From Pectinatus brassicae (lineage in GTDB: Bacteria > Bacillota > Negativicutes > Selenomonadales > Selenomonadaceae): a stretch of DNA of 64,000 bases. This document shows positions 45,108 to 56,438 of this stretch, piece after piece. The translations under genes and the position numbers were made by a program. Below the pieces are notes generated by a model. That model had not been told where the DNA came from. It was given only the letters and a program-made list of their open reading frames with translations, and ran no database searches. Positions within the stretch are counted from its first letter, which is position 1, and the number at the start of each line of letters is the position of its first letter. The stretch is from assembly GCF_014201835.1 (NCBI RefSeq), contig NZ_JACHFH010000004.1:38101-102100 (forward strand), read 5' to 3'.

Positions 45108-45497
45108 TTACTCTTTATTCATATTCTTAGCATCAGCAGCTGTCTGTAAAACTTTGTCCAATGAACTTCCTAAGGAAGCCTCCACTACTGCTGCAATACT
45201 GCCTTCAACTATTGGCGCATTAGCTAAAAACACTCTTGCGCTAAGCTCCGGTTCAATCATTTCTTTAGCCAAATCCACACTCATAACCGCACTGCCTAAA
45301 TCAGCCAGTACTGCCACACCATCACCTTGATCGGCATTTTCAATTGCTTCCTGGATACGCATTGGGTCAGTTCCAATGCCACCATCTTGTGTTCCACCAG
45401 CCGTAAATACTGGATGATCCTTAGCCATTTGCAATGCCAATTCTTTGATTCCCTCAGCAATTTTGGCACTATGTGAAACTATAACAACACCTACCAT
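45108..45497 (-). CDS. dhaM: PEP-dependent dihydroxyacetone kinase, phosphotransfer subunit DhaM
   Basis: A 129-residue EIIA-Man-like protein that passes phosphate from HPr to the ADP bound to DhaL. The phosphorylated histidine is in VVIVSHSAKIAEG (His9). FTAGGTQDGGIGTD and VLADLGSAVMSVDLA are family motifs. It is the short form with only the EIIA domain; E. coli DhaM has added HPr and EI domains. It lies 12 bp after dhaL. Confidence 0.93.
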   Translation of the reverse strand: MVGVVIVSHSAKIAEGIKELALQMAKDHPVFTAGGTQDGGIGTDPMRIQEAIENADQGDGVAVLADLGSAVMSVDLAKEMIEPELSARVFLANAPIVEGSIAAVVEASLGSSLDKVLQTAADAKNMNKE

Positions 45498-45509
45498 TAT
45501 ATTCTCCTT

Positions 45510-46127
45510 TTACTTTACATATTCATAAAGTGCTTTAAGCATCGTAGTTGACGATGTTGCACCAGGATCCTGGTGACCAATGCTGCGCTCAGCTAAATAA
45601 CTGGCTCTGCCTTTTGTAGCAATAATTGTCTTAGTATACTCTACACCAGTCTGTGCCGCTTCGACCGCATCTTTTAGGCATTCTACAACATTTTTGCCGG
45701 CATCAATGCCTGTACCTATAGCTTCGGATGCTGGTATAAGCGCATCCAGCATTGTTTTTTCACCTTTAACTGCCTTGCCCCGATCCTGTATGCCTTTAAT
45801 GGCAGCATCCAGCATTTCTTTAGCCGTGACAGCATCGATTGCATTTTTATCCTTACAGGCCGCACTAGCACGTAAAAAAGCTGTTCCATATAATGGTCCC
45901 GATGCCCCACCAACACTTGATATCAATCCCATACCTACTGTTTTCAATACCATTGAGATATCAGCATCATCTTTTAGTGCATCTATTTTAGTAAATACGC
46001 TGGAAAATCCACGCGCCATATTTATTCCATGGTCCCCATCGCCAATAGCCTGATCAAGATCTGTTAAAAAATCTTTTTCTTCTATAATAGCCTGTCCTGC
46101 TAATTTTATTGCTTCTATTGCTGTCAT
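45510..46127 (-). CDS. dhaL: Dihydroxyacetone kinase subunit DhaL
   Basis: Binds ADP/ATP and transfers phosphate to dihydroxyacetone held by DhaK. The Mg-binding motif DQAIGDGDHGINMARG and the VGGASGPLYGTAF loop are intact, as is SIGHQDPGATSS near the C-terminus. The 205-residue length is usual. The ribosome site AAGGGCGG lies just next to the edge of an IS200/IS605 relic inserted between dhaK and dhaL. Confidence 0.94.
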   Translation of the reverse strand: MTAIEAIKLAGQAIIEEKDFLTDLDQAIGDGDHGINMARGFSSVFTKIDALKDDADISMVLKTVGMGLISSVGGASGPLYGTAFLRASAACKDKNAIDAVTAKEMLDAAIKGIQDRGKAVKGEKTMLDALIPASEAIGTGIDAGKNVVECLKDAVEAAQTGVEYTKTIIATKGRASYLAERSIGHQDPGATSSTTMLKALYEYVK

Positions 46128-46156
46128 TATACATCCGCCCTTCTTATTTCCTTAAC

Positions 46157-46288
46157 TGAACCTCCCACGACTAAAGCCGCAGGTCTCCTGCTCCATAGAT
46201 AGTTGCTTGCCAAGCACATCTTACATTATCGCCACAGGCTATCCCCGTAGTTCCTGCAGTTTATCCTATATGTCTACGCTGTTTTTAC
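46157..46288 (-). mobile_element. IS200/IS605 relic: tnpB 3' end and right end
   Basis: On the minus strand a short frame reads TAGTTGIACGDN and continues to a TAG at 46171-46173; this resembles the C-terminus of TnpB (OrfB). A TAA at 46261-46263 breaks the frame just upstream. After the stop comes the sequence CGGCTTTAGTCGTGGGAGGT, which has the foldback and GTGGGAGG of IS605-type right ends. The GC-richer composition differs from its neighbours. Only the last ~40 codons and the right end remain, so it cannot move by itself. In TnpB elements this region also encodes the 3' part of the omega RNA. Confidence 0.6.
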
Positions 46289-46297
46289 GTAATATTA

Positions 46298-47293
46298 TTA
46301 AAACTGTACTAAAGCCGGTGTGTCTGCCGGTGCTGCCAATAGTTCCTTCAATTCAGCATCAAGTTTCAACAAACTAATTGAGCAGCCAGCCATTTCCAAC
46401 GATGTCATATAATTACCTACGTATGTTTTGGCAATTTTTATGCCCTTTTCCTGTAGTACAGTCTGCACTTTACCGCTTACAACATATAATTCCATCAACG
46501 GCGTTGCTCCTAAGCCATTAATTAGTACAGCAACTTCATCGCCGCTATGATAAATATCTTCAGCAAAAATTTTATCAAGTAATTGCTGGGTTATTTCATC
46601 AGCTGTTGTAATGCTTTCACGATGTGTGCCTGGTTCGCCATGGATGCCCATGCCGATTTCCATTTCATCATCAGCTAAAGTAAAGCTTGGTTTTCCTGCT
46701 GCTGGAACAGTGCATGGTGATAATGCCATACCCATTGAGCGAGAATTTGCTATTACTTTTTCTGCAACTGCTTTTACATCTTCCAGCGATGCGCCAGCCT
46801 CAGCTTTTGCTCCAGCTATCTTATGTACCAAAATAGTTCCGGCGATACCACGACGACCAATAGTCCAAGTGCTGTTTTCTACAGCAACATCATCATTTGT
46901 TACGACTTTTTCCACTTTAATGCCATCAGCTTCAGCCATTTCAGCAGCCATATCAAAGTTCATAACATCACCACTGTAATTTTTTATTACTAATAAAACA
47001 CCTTTTCCATTGTCTACAGCTTTTATTGCTTCATATACCTGATCTGGGGTAGGTGATGTAAATACAGCACCAGCCACAGCAGCATCGAGCATTCCTTTAC
47101 CGACAAAACCTCCATGAGCTGGTTCATGACCGCTGCCACCGCCGCTTACTAAAGTTACTTTATCGGATTTTTTATTTTTTCTAGTTACTACATCAAAACC
47201 TTCTAATCTTTCCAAATATTCCGGATGTGATGCCACCATCCCATTAAGCATTTCTTCTACAACATTGTCTGGATTGTTAATAATTTTTTTCAT
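46298..47293 (-). CDS. dhaK: Dihydroxyacetone kinase subunit DhaK
   Basis: Binds dihydroxyacetone covalently through a histidine (GMGIHGEPG). GGGSGHEPAHGGFVGKGMLDAAV (shown here in part: SGHEPAHGGFVGKG) is the substrate-binding signature, and VLLVIKNYSGDVMNF is also conserved. At 331 residues it is full length. An AGGAGG site precedes the ATG. Together with DhaL and DhaM it forms the PTS-dependent kinase and complements the glycerol genes upstream. Confidence 0.95.
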   Translation of the reverse strand: MKKIINNPDNVVEEMLNGMVASHPEYLERLEGFDVVTRKNKKSDKVTLVSGGGSGHEPAHGGFVGKGMLDAAVAGAVFTSPTPDQVYEAIKAVDNGKGVLLVIKNYSGDVMNFDMAAEMAEADGIKVEKVVTNDDVAVENSTWTIGRRGIAGTILVHKIAGAKAEAGASLEDVKAVAEKVIANSRSMGMALSPCTVPAAGKPSFTLADDEMEIGMGIHGEPGTHRESITTADEITQQLLDKIFAEDIYHSGDEVAVLINGLGATPLMELYVVSGKVQTVLQEKGIKIAKTYVGNYMTSLEMAGCSISLLKLDAELKELLAAPADTPALVQF

Positions 47294-47452
47294 TTAAATA
47301 AATCCTCCTTATTATACAATTCTATTATATATAGTTATACAAACACCAAGAAAAACCTGCATTAAATTACAATAATTAACTCCATAATAACATTATTTTA
47401 ATTATTATTATTTATAGATTGATTAGTAATAAATATCATTATTTGTAGAAAA

Positions 47453-47487
47453 AAAATGGCATCTATAATAATTAAAGATGCCATTTT
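47453..47487 (-). terminator. Terminator of the glpABC operon
   Basis: AAAATGGCATCT and AGATGCCATTTT form a perfect 12-bp stem about 35 bp after the glpC stop. Confidence 0.8.
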
Positions 47488-47520
47488 CATTTATCATTGA
47501 ACAATAAAACTTAGTAATAA

Positions 47521-48735
47521 TTATAAACCATAAGCTTTACGTAAAACAGTTAATGGATGTATTGCTGGAACACCACTGCCATTTTCCATCTGAAGACGAC
47601 AGGTACCACATTCACACACACCAAGTTCAGCATGAGAATCTTTAATTTTACCAAACAATTTAGCGCCAACCTTCATTGCTATTGGGTTTTTATCAGCCTT
47701 GAAGCCATAACTGCCGGAAATACCACAACAACCAGCATCAGCTTCTTGAATCTTAATACCAGGAACAAGCGGTAAAAGTTCCATGGAAGGTCTGCCAATA
47801 GCCTGAACTTTTAAATGACAAGGAGCATGATAAATATATTCAGTACTGTCATTAGCAAATTCTGTATTGAATTCACCTTCATCATGCAGCTTAGCTAAAT
47901 ACTCTACAGAATCATACATATGCTCTGCATACTCAGACATTCCTTCGAAATCAAACAATTCCTGATATTCCTGTTTAAGCATCAATCCACAGCTGGTGCA
48001 GGCAGTGATAATATCATAGCCTTTATCTACCCATGCTTTTAATAATTTGGCATTTTTAGCCGCATTAACACGAGCATCATCAATATAGCCACCGGCTACC
48101 ATTGGTGAACCACAGCAAACAAAATTCTCATCGATTGCTACTTCTATTTTATTTTTCTGATAAACTTTAACCATATCAACGCCAACTTCTGGCTGATTAT
48201 AATTTATAAAACAGCCTGAGAAAAATACAACTTTGCGCTGATAGGAAGTCTGTTTAATTTTTTTGAATTTGCTAATGAAAGATTCACTAGCATAACTAGG
48301 CATTTTAGCATTTGAAGATATACCCATAGCACCAAGCATACCTACAGATTTACCTATAGTCATACCTAAATTGGCAAAAGTAGACGCTAATGGTATAGAG
48401 GTAATTAATTTACCCATTTTTTCACTATGTGCCAGCATATCATCAGCTGGTGATTTACGCGGATGGGTTTTATAATACTCATTTTTAGCTAACATATTAA
48501 GAGTAGAAATAGGTACCCCTGAAGGACAAACCAAATCACACGTCTTACAGTTAGAACAATAATCGAGCATTGGATCATCATCAGATACTAATTTTCTAAG
48601 ACGAGTTAAAGCTGGTCCTGTCATTTTAGGGCCACGGAATTTTCTTGTGGCTGCTGTTACAGGACATGCTGTAATACATATTGTACATGCTGTACATTTA
48701 TCTGGATCTATCGCATGATGTTTATTTATTGCCAT
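47521..48735 (-). CDS. glpC: Anaerobic glycerol-3-phosphate dehydrogenase subunit C
   Basis: Membrane-associated iron-sulfur subunit that passes electrons from GlpA/B to quinone. Two ferredoxin motifs at the N-terminus (CTACTICITACP and CSNCKTCDLVCP) are followed by two CCG-type domains (FFSGCFINY...CCGSPMVAGG and YHAPCHLKVQ...DAGCCGISGSYG). ATG 48735 (MAINKHHAIDPDKC) with GGGAGG upstream is preferred over the frame to 48753. It follows glpB by two bases. Confidence 0.92.
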   Translation of the reverse strand: MAINKHHAIDPDKCTACTICITACPVTAATRKFRGPKMTGPALTRLRKLVSDDDPMLDYCSNCKTCDLVCPSGVPISTLNMLAKNEYYKTHPRKSPADDMLAHSEKMGKLITSIPLASTFANLGMTIGKSVGMLGAMGISSNAKMPSYASESFISKFKKIKQTSYQRKVVFFSGCFINYNQPEVGVDMVKVYQKNKIEVAIDENFVCCGSPMVAGGYIDDARVNAAKNAKLLKAWVDKGYDIITACTSCGLMLKQEYQELFDFEGMSEYAEHMYDSVEYLAKLHDEGEFNTEFANDSTEYIYHAPCHLKVQAIGRPSMELLPLVPGIKIQEADAGCCGISGSYGFKADKNPIAMKVGAKLFGKIKDSHAELGVCECGTCRLQMENGSGVPAIHPLTVLRKAYGL

Positions 48736-48737
48736 TA

Positions 48738-50000
48738 TTATGCCTCCCCACAAAATGCGGCAGCTGCTTTATACGCCGTAATTAAAGCAACCCCATTGCC
48801 TGATTTTTCAACACAAAAATCATAGCCCGCGAGGCTTCTACCTACAACTTTTACATTAGAAGCTACTTCTTTTCCATCTGCCGCCAGCGGTGTCAATTCA
48901 GAATTTACATTTACACCAAACTGCGCAAAAATTTGTTTTTTATCACCAAATAGATCTTTATGGGACCATTCAGTCTGCACTTTCGGTACATCAATGTCAA
49001 TATTGAATACCGGTTCGGTCATTGCACCAATTTTAGCTACAAGTCCACCGCCATAAACGCCGCCTGTTGCTAAAATAAATTGGTCAGCATAAAATTTTCT
49101 CTGACGGTCAAAACCTTCAGTTATTACAGCCTGACATTTACCATCAATTATTTCAGAACCAACAACACGTGCTTTTTCAATTATCTGCACACCGCGTTTT
49201 TTAGCATAGGCTGTCATCATCTTAGTCAAACGTGTACCAGTTACTGCTGGTGGCAGAGATGACACTTCCACTAATGCACAGTCAAGCTCTTTTTCCAATG
49301 TGTCCAATATTTTATAATTTGGATCAAGGCCCAATACTGGCGGTAATACAATAGCGGTATCAGGTTTTACATGCGATTTTACCTGATCGACAAAAGAACG
49401 ATAACCAGCTTCAGTTTCCAGCCATCTTGCAACATCCATTGCCGAAATATCACGCAAGTCTCTTTCATATTCAAATTTAAGTTCAACTATCAATTGTTCA
49501 ACATTTTTATCTGGCAAACGCTTAGCAATATTTTTTGTTGCCATATCAGCATAAAAATCCTTCATGGTGTCAAAACCAATTACAAGAATATTTTTAGCAG
49601 CTATAAGAGCCTTGCCATTCATAGTACGCGGTACTAAACAGCTTGGCTTAAAGTTACCAATAGCAGTAGGCAGCCATATATTTTCATTAGCAGAACCAAT
49701 ATAAGGAAAGCCTTCTTCTTCCGTAATCTTTAAAAATGTATCTAACGCTTTTTTAGCAGTATCTGCTCCAACTTTAGCATATGGATGTTTAGCATCCATA
49801 GCAGCAATAGCCTGCATCGGGTCTGCTACTGGTGTACCTTCATCAGTATATCCCAATACATCAATAATACCGCCGCCGATAGTAAGAGTGCCTGCACCAT
49901 AAGACAATATCTGTACTTTCTTACCTTTATCTGCAGCTACGCAAGCCGCAAATAAACCAGAAATACCATTTCCTATAATTAAAATATCACTTTTTTTCAT
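48738..50000 (-). CDS. glpB: Anaerobic glycerol-3-phosphate dehydrogenase subunit B
   Basis: Flavoprotein subunit of the GlpABC complex. The N-terminal FAD motif is ILIIGNGISGLFAACVAADKG, and a second GxG-type motif LATGGVYGGGLVAKIG lies in the C-terminal half. At 420 residues it has normal length. Its ATG overlaps the glpA stop (ATGA), showing translational coupling. Confidence 0.9.
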   Translation of the reverse strand: MKKSDILIIGNGISGLFAACVAADKGKKVQILSYGAGTLTIGGGIIDVLGYTDEGTPVADPMQAIAAMDAKHPYAKVGADTAKKALDTFLKITEEEGFPYIGSANENIWLPTAIGNFKPSCLVPRTMNGKALIAAKNILVIGFDTMKDFYADMATKNIAKRLPDKNVEQLIVELKFEYERDLRDISAMDVARWLETEAGYRSFVDQVKSHVKPDTAIVLPPVLGLDPNYKILDTLEKELDCALVEVSSLPPAVTGTRLTKMMTAYAKKRGVQIIEKARVVGSEIIDGKCQAVITEGFDRQRKFYADQFILATGGVYGGGLVAKIGAMTEPVFNIDIDVPKVQTEWSHKDLFGDKKQIFAQFGVNVNSELTPLAADGKEVASNVKVVGRSLAGYDFCVEKSGNGVALITAYKAAAAFCGEA

Positions 50001-51604
50001 TTTATTTCATCTACCCCGCTCAAGTTTAAAGCTGCATCATAAATTGCGCGTGTTAATTCGATATCACGAAGCATATTACCCCATAATACCGGACGAATAC
50101 CTTTCCAGCGTGTTTCTAAGAATTCTTTAAACAAGAACACTGTATCTTTAGCCCAAGGCATATCATCTTTATCCACAGCGCCTACACTGCGATATGCACA
50201 GAAGGTTCCCTGACAGGTTCCCATGCCAAGACGGGTACGTCTTCTTAAATCGCTGACAGTATGGCTGCTAGGCTCTGATGCTATTTCTTCGATTTCTGCT
50301 AATGTTACATTTTCACATTCACAAACAAGCTCTTTAGTTTCCGGTCTGCTTTCAATGCGTTTTATAACACGTTCTAGTTTTTCATTGCCCAAACGTGATG
50401 CAGCAAGTTCTGCCCCATAGCTTGGGAATACTGCCTTAGCTCTATTCATCAAGTCATCTGATGGTCCATCAACAAGATTTTCTTCAGCTGTACGACAAGC
50501 AGTATTAACGCCTAATTGTTCGCAGACAATATCACAAACTTTTTCAGCCATTAAGCGATAAGTAGTAAATTTACCACCACAAACACTCATGAAATGCTTA
50601 ATGCCGTCATGAGCATGATCTAGCGCAACGAAACCACGTGATGCACTGCGGCCTTTAGCATTAGGGTCAGCACTATATAATGGACGTGTACCAGCAAATA
50701 CACGTAAAATACGATAATCATAAAGATTTTCAAAAGTTACTTTACCAATATTCATCATATCGAGAACTTCTGAGGTTTCGGAACTTGTATCATCAGGTGC
50801 ACTGTCAATAGAGCTTGTTCCTAAAATGGTAATTGAACCATGTGGCACAAAAATATCAGCATCAGATGATGGATGCAATCTATGTACTACATGATTGCAA
50901 ATACGGTGATTAAAGGCAATAAGTGTCCCCTTGCTTGGTTTTACATTAACATCGATGCCTGCTAAATGAGCAACATTGCCAGCAAATGAACCAGTTGCAC
51001 TAATTACATAATCACAGGCAATTTTATATTCTTCGCCAGTCCATCTGTCACGCACATGCACGCCAGCAACTTCACCATTGACAGTTTCAATACCAATAAC
51101 TTCAGTATAAGTTTTAGCCTTACCGCCATACTTATTAGCGGAAGCTACCGTCTGCCACAGCAAACGGAAACCATCAACAGCTGCTCCTGGGCAGCGATAT
51201 GCCGAAAGAAGTTTACGGCTTAGGTTAGGTTCTAATTTAAAAGCTTCATCCATACTCATCGGTACAGCATAAATACCACATTCTTTGCAGGATTTTACCC
51301 ATTCTGCTTCGAATTCTTCGCTATCTTCGGGCGCACGAACAAAAATACTTTCTGTTGCCTCAACGCATTGCTTGCCAATCTTACGCAAAATAGTATTTTC
51401 TTCAATGCACTCTTTAGCTGCTTCTTTATCTTTTACCGCATAACGACCGCCACTATGAAGCAGTCCATGAAATCTCGAACTTGTCCAATAACCAAGGTCA
51501 TCACGTTCTACCAAAAGTGCGTCAACCCCACGCATGGATAAATCACGCAGGATACCGACACCGGTAGCTCCGCCGCCTATAACGACTACTGTTGTTTTTA
51601 ACAT
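49997..51604 (-). CDS. glpA: Anaerobic glycerol-3-phosphate dehydrogenase subunit A
   Basis: Catalytic FAD subunit oxidising sn-glycerol 3-phosphate to dihydroxyacetone phosphate. The Rossmann motif VVVIGGGATGVGILRDLSMRG, the DAO-type domain and the Fer2_BFD-like C-terminal region (CECENVTLAEI...GMGTCQGTFC) are visible. The 535-residue length is usual. The ribosome site is GGGAG. It has its own promoter and heads glpA-glpB-glpC. Confidence 0.94.
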   Translation of the reverse strand: MLKTTVVVIGGGATGVGILRDLSMRGVDALLVERDDLGYWTSSRFHGLLHSGGRYAVKDKEAAKECIEENTILRKIGKQCVEATESIFVRAPEDSEEFEAEWVKSCKECGIYAVPMSMDEAFKLEPNLSRKLLSAYRCPGAAVDGFRLLWQTVASANKYGGKAKTYTEVIGIETVNGEVAGVHVRDRWTGEEYKIACDYVISATGSFAGNVAHLAGIDVNVKPSKGTLIAFNHRICNHVVHRLHPSSDADIFVPHGSITILGTSSIDSAPDDTSSETSEVLDMMNIGKVTFENLYDYRILRVFAGTRPLYSADPNAKGRSASRGFVALDHAHDGIKHFMSVCGGKFTTYRLMAEKVCDIVCEQLGVNTACRTAEENLVDGPSDDLMNRAKAVFPSYGAELAASRLGNEKLERVIKRIESRPETKELVCECENVTLAEIEEIASEPSSHTVSDLRRRTRLGMGTCQGTFCAYRSVGAVDKDDMPWAKDTVFLFKEFLETRWKGIRPVLWGNMLRDIELTRAIYDAALNLSGVDEIK

Positions 51605-51649
51605 AGTTCTCCCTTTTCCTCCCCAGGCATATATATTGTTAGGCTTTAA

Positions 51650-51678
51650 ATTATAACAAAATATGCAAAAGCTAACAA
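51650..51678 (-). promoter_or_regulatory. Promoter of glpABC
   Basis: Minus strand: TTGTTA (51673-51678), a 17-bp spacer and TATAAT (51650-51655), about 45 bp before the glpA start. Confidence 0.65.
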
Positions 51679-51927
51679 TAATTAAATTTACACAATCGAA
51701 TTAAAATTTCATCTATAAAAGCTTCTGTTAAAATATATAATTATTGCATAAAATATTATTTAATTCAGATTATGGTATTAACATATTAACATCGCGTGAT
51801 GCACAATATAATTCATTATTATTATAAAGCATTATATAGTTTATAGCAACAATTTTACTATGCATAAATAAAAAATATTTTTACATTTGAAATTACATTT
51901 TTTTCTTATGAAGTATAGCTAATAAAT

Positions 51928-51965
51928 AAAGGCTACAGAAATTATATCAACCTCTGCAGCCTTTT
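51928..51965 (-). terminator. Terminator of glpF-glpK
   Basis: AAAGGCTACAGA and TCTGCAGCCTTT form a 12-bp stem with one mismatch, about 35 bp after the glpK stop. Confidence 0.75.
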
Positions 51966-51998
51966 TCAATCTTTACGACAATGTTACTTTTTTAGGAA

Positions 51999-53525
<1,527 letters not shown>

Positions 53526-53562
53526 TCAAAGCTTACATAGCAAGCATTGTTAACTATTAATT

Positions 53563-54291
53563 TTAAATAATACCTACTGCTTTAGCAATTACATATGCTA
53601 CAAAACCGCCAGCCAATGGTCCAAACACAGGCACCCAACTATAAGCCCAATCAGAACCACCTTTACCTTCTATTGGTAAAATAAAATGTGCAATACGCGG
53701 TCCAAGATCACGTGCAGGATTCATCGCATATCCGGTAGGTCCACCCAAACTAAGACCTAATGCCCAGATTAATACACCAACAATATATGGTCCTACACCA
53801 GCTGGGAAGTGACCATTATTGGCATTGAATATTGCAAAAATCATGAAAACAAGCATAAATGTAGCAATAAATTCACATAAGAAATTTTTCCAATAGCTTC
53901 TTACTGCAGGAGCTGTACAAAATACTCCTAATTTAGTTGCTTGGTCTTCCGTAATTCCCCAATGCGGTAAATATGCGAGCCATACAATTATACCACCTAG
54001 TATGCCACCTAAAAGTTGAACTACCATCGTAATTAGAGCTTGATCAAAAGTATAAATACCACCTTTTAAAAGCTTAGCTAAAGTAACAGCTGGATTCAAA
54101 TCACCTTGTGGAGCACCTAATGATGTTGCTGCAAAAACACCTAACATAACAGCAAATCCCCATCCAGCAGTTATTACTATCCACCCACTATTTTCACCTT
54201 TTGATCCTTTTAAACATACAGTTGCGCAAACGCCACCACCAAAAATAATAAGTACAGCTGTTCCTAAAAATTCTCCTACTAAATTATCCAT
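53563..54291 (-). CDS. glpF: Glycerol uptake facilitator GlpF (aquaporin family)
   Basis: Passive channel for glycerol. Six transmembrane helices and the two pore NPA boxes, DLNPAVTLAKL and AMNPARDLGPR; the Asp after the second box (NPARD) is the mark of glycerol-conducting members. GGGVCATVCLKGSKGENSGW resembles the lactobacterial-type GlpF loop. The 242-residue length is usual. It is the first gene of the glpF-glpK unit. Confidence 0.94.
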   Translation of the reverse strand: MDNLVGEFLGTAVLIIFGGGVCATVCLKGSKGENSGWIVITAGWGFAVMLGVFAATSLGAPQGDLNPAVTLAKLLKGGIYTFDQALITMVVQLLGGILGGIIVWLAYLPHWGITEDQATKLGVFCTAPAVRSYWKNFLCEFIATFMLVFMIFAIFNANNGHFPAGVGPYIVGVLIWALGLSLGGPTGYAMNPARDLGPRIAHFILPIEGKGGSDWAYSWVPVFGPLAGGFVAYVIAKAVGII

Positions 54292-54541
54292 TATAAATCC
54301 CTCCTAATATATATGAAATTATCCGTATGTAATTATAAAATATCCAAGCCATCTCCTTTCTAATTATTATTACATAGCGGTATTCACCAAAATTAAAACA
54401 CAAAACATAAAAATATTACAATAATATATTGTTATGAATTATTAAAATATTTTAAAAAAACTTTATAAAAATATTAACAAAGCATTTGTAATTATTTAAA
54501 TAATTTTCTCACCATTTAAACAATTACAAACAAATTATTGA

Positions 54542-55432
54542 TTAGCCTTTCTTTAATCGCCCACCAATTATGTCATTTACCTGATATATTGTCACAAATG
54601 CCATCTCATCAACATTTAAGACAGTCGCCTTTAATTTGCTGATTTCTAATCTGGTAACAACACAATAGAGAATCTTTCGCGGTTCTTTAGAATAGCCGCC
54701 TTCGCCATGTAAAAGAGTAACACCGCGTCCTAATTCATTTATAAGCGTATCTGTTACTTCATCATAATTAGATGTAACAATCATAACTGCATAGGACTCT
54801 TCTAATCCCTGTATTACTACATCAATTGTTTTTGCTATGATAAAATAGGCAATTAACGAATACATGGCATTATCCCAGCCGAAGATCAGGCCTGCCCCAC
54901 TTAGAATGAATATGTTGATAAACATTACAATCTCACCAACAGAAAAAACCGTTCTTTTATCTAAAATAATAGCAACCATTTCAGTCCCATCCAAAGAACC
55001 GCCATTTCTAATGATTAACCCTACACCTATTCCGGTGATAATCCCGCCAAAAACAGCTGCCAAAAACGGTGTTTCAGTTACTTCAGGTATCGGCACCAAA
55101 ACCGCTGTCCATACTGATAAAGAAATTATGGAAAAAACACTGGCAATTACAAAAGCCTTGCCCATATTACGATATCCCAAGTATAAGAATGGGATATTTA
55201 ATACCGTCAAAAATACACCCAGCGGAACATTAAACACATATGAGCCCATTATTGAAAGACCGACAATTCCGCCATCAATAATATTATTAGGTACTAAAAA
55301 TAACTCCAGACCAGCTGCTGTTATTATTGTCCCTATAAACAACAATATGTATTTTCTCGCACAGTCAATATATTGACGTTTACGAATATTTTTTTTATTT
55401 TCCATATTTTTATGTAAATTATTCAAATACAA
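54542..55432 (-). CDS. YitT family membrane protein (DUF161/DUF2179)
   Basis: A 296-residue protein with five to six predicted transmembrane helices at the N-terminus (GTIITAAGLELFLVPNNIIDGGIVGLS) and a cytoplasmic DUF2179 domain at the C-terminus (GRGVTLLHGEGGYSKEPRKILYCVVTRLE). This two-domain form is common in Firmicutes; the function is unknown. The frame starts with a TTG at 55432 near GAAGG; ATG at 55405 (MENKKNIRK) is the alternative. It is transcribed alone. Confidence 0.88.
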   Translation of the reverse strand: MYLNNLHKNMENKKNIRKRQYIDCARKYILLFIGTIITAAGLELFLVPNNIIDGGIVGLSIMGSYVFNVPLGVFLTVLNIPFLYLGYRNMGKAFVIASVFSIISLSVWTAVLVPIPEVTETPFLAAVFGGIITGIGVGLIIRNGGSLDGTEMVAIILDKRTVFSVGEIVMFINIFILSGAGLIFGWDNAMYSLIAYFIIAKTIDVVIQGLEESYAVMIVTSNYDEVTDTLINELGRGVTLLHGEGGYSKEPRKILYCVVTRLEISKLKATVLNVDEMAFVTIYQVNDIIGGRLKKG

Positions 55433-55805
55433 ACTACCTTCATTATGTTCTTATGACCACAAATAGTTATAAATTATTGCCGTGCCATAATTATAAATCA
55501 ATTTAGCAATTTATGCAAACAAAAAATATTTTCGCAATCTTTATAATTTTTTCCTACAAAAAAAAACGTACGAACGAAATTTTTTTATTACATTTTATTT
55601 ATTTTTATTATTTGTAACGTAATTAAATTGATTTTTATTTATAATTAAATTTCAAAATTTATTAACTATATATTTTTTTATAAAATAACGTATTACATAT
55701 AATATAATACGTTATTTATCTTTTTTCAGTATTTCAAATTCATATTACTATATTAAACTGATAAAAGTACATTTTTACCTCAAAATATAACATTTTTAAC
55801 ATTCT
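55433..55805. other. Very AT-rich intergenic region
   Basis: No gene found. An inverted repeat AAATAACGTATTA (55683-55695) / TAATACGTTATTT (55705-55717) lies about 90 bp beyond the end of the coiled-coil gene and may be its terminator. The rest is nearly all A and T. Confidence 0.5.
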
Positions 55806-56438
55806 TCATAGAAAAAATTGTCTAAAATAGCCAATCAATGTACTATTTTCCTGATATTTTTTTTCAATTTCCCTTTTTAATTTATCTAATTTATTTTCCT
55901 CTTGGTTTAATTTATCAATTTCTTTATCAATATTTTTAATATTTTCCTGTATTTGCAGCAAACGTGTATTTATATCTTGCTTTTCTGCCTGTTCTTTTTG
56001 ACTATTTTTCTTATTTTTTCCGGTAATAGCATTCCAAATATTATTCAACAATGATTCTTTTGGCACTGGTTGATTTTTTTTCTCAAGCAAATTTTCTGTC
56101 TCTTGCTGCAACTGTTTTTTTATTGCCTTAAACTTATCTTTCTGCGTTTGCAGATCATTCTCCTGCTGCTGCCAAGTATATTGTTGATGTAAAAATGAAT
56201 TTTCTAACGATTGCCACTGATATTGACAATAATTTGCTATTTTAAAACCACTTAATATGCCACCGATAAAAATAAATAACACTAGTGTTACAATTAAAAA
56301 ATATCTATATCTATTATTTTTTATACCGAAAATTTGTTTTTTTACTATATCATTATTTTTTTCAATACTAATTTTATTCGAATTTACCTTACTCATAAAT
56401 TTAGTTTGATTAAATTTATCTGTACTATTTTTATTCAT
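55806..56438 (-). CDS. Membrane-anchored coiled-coil protein, unknown function
   Basis: A 210-residue protein with one transmembrane helix (about residues 45-66, FLIVTLVLFIFIGGILSGF) followed by a Gln/Lys/Glu-rich region predicted to form coiled coils in two segments (about 75-125 and 150-200), separated by WNAITGKNKK. No enzymatic motif. The start overlaps the DUF3783 gene by eight bases, so the two are coupled. No family is recognised. Its role could be structural or in envelope organisation; this is a guess. Confidence 0.6.
   Translation of the reverse strand: MNKNSTDKFNQTKFMSKVNSNKISIEKNNDIVKKQIFGIKNNRYRYFLIVTLVLFIFIGGILSGFKIANYCQYQWQSLENSFLHQQYTWQQQENDLQTQKDKFKAIKKQLQQETENLLEKKNQPVPKESLLNNIWNAITGKNKKNSQKEQAEKQDINTRLLQIQENIKNIDKEIDKLNQEENKLDKLKREIEKKYQENSTLIGYFRQFFL

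Larger units (their letters stand above)
51605..51998. other. Intergenic region between glpK and glpA
   Basis: Contains the glpA promoter at 51650-51678 and the glpK terminator at 51928-51965. The middle (51700-51920) is AT-rich and shows no further structure apart from a weak CATC-GCGT-GATG dyad near 51790. Confidence 0.5.

Noticed and set aside
54292..54360. Short leader peptide before glpF (MAWIFYNYIRII...)
   Set aside because: Its AAAGGAG lies directly against the ATG, too close for initiation, and no attenuator structure accompanies it.
55433..55805. Possible replication or partition site in the AT-rich stretch
   Set aside because: No DnaA boxes or repeated iterons were seen; low GC alone is not evidence.
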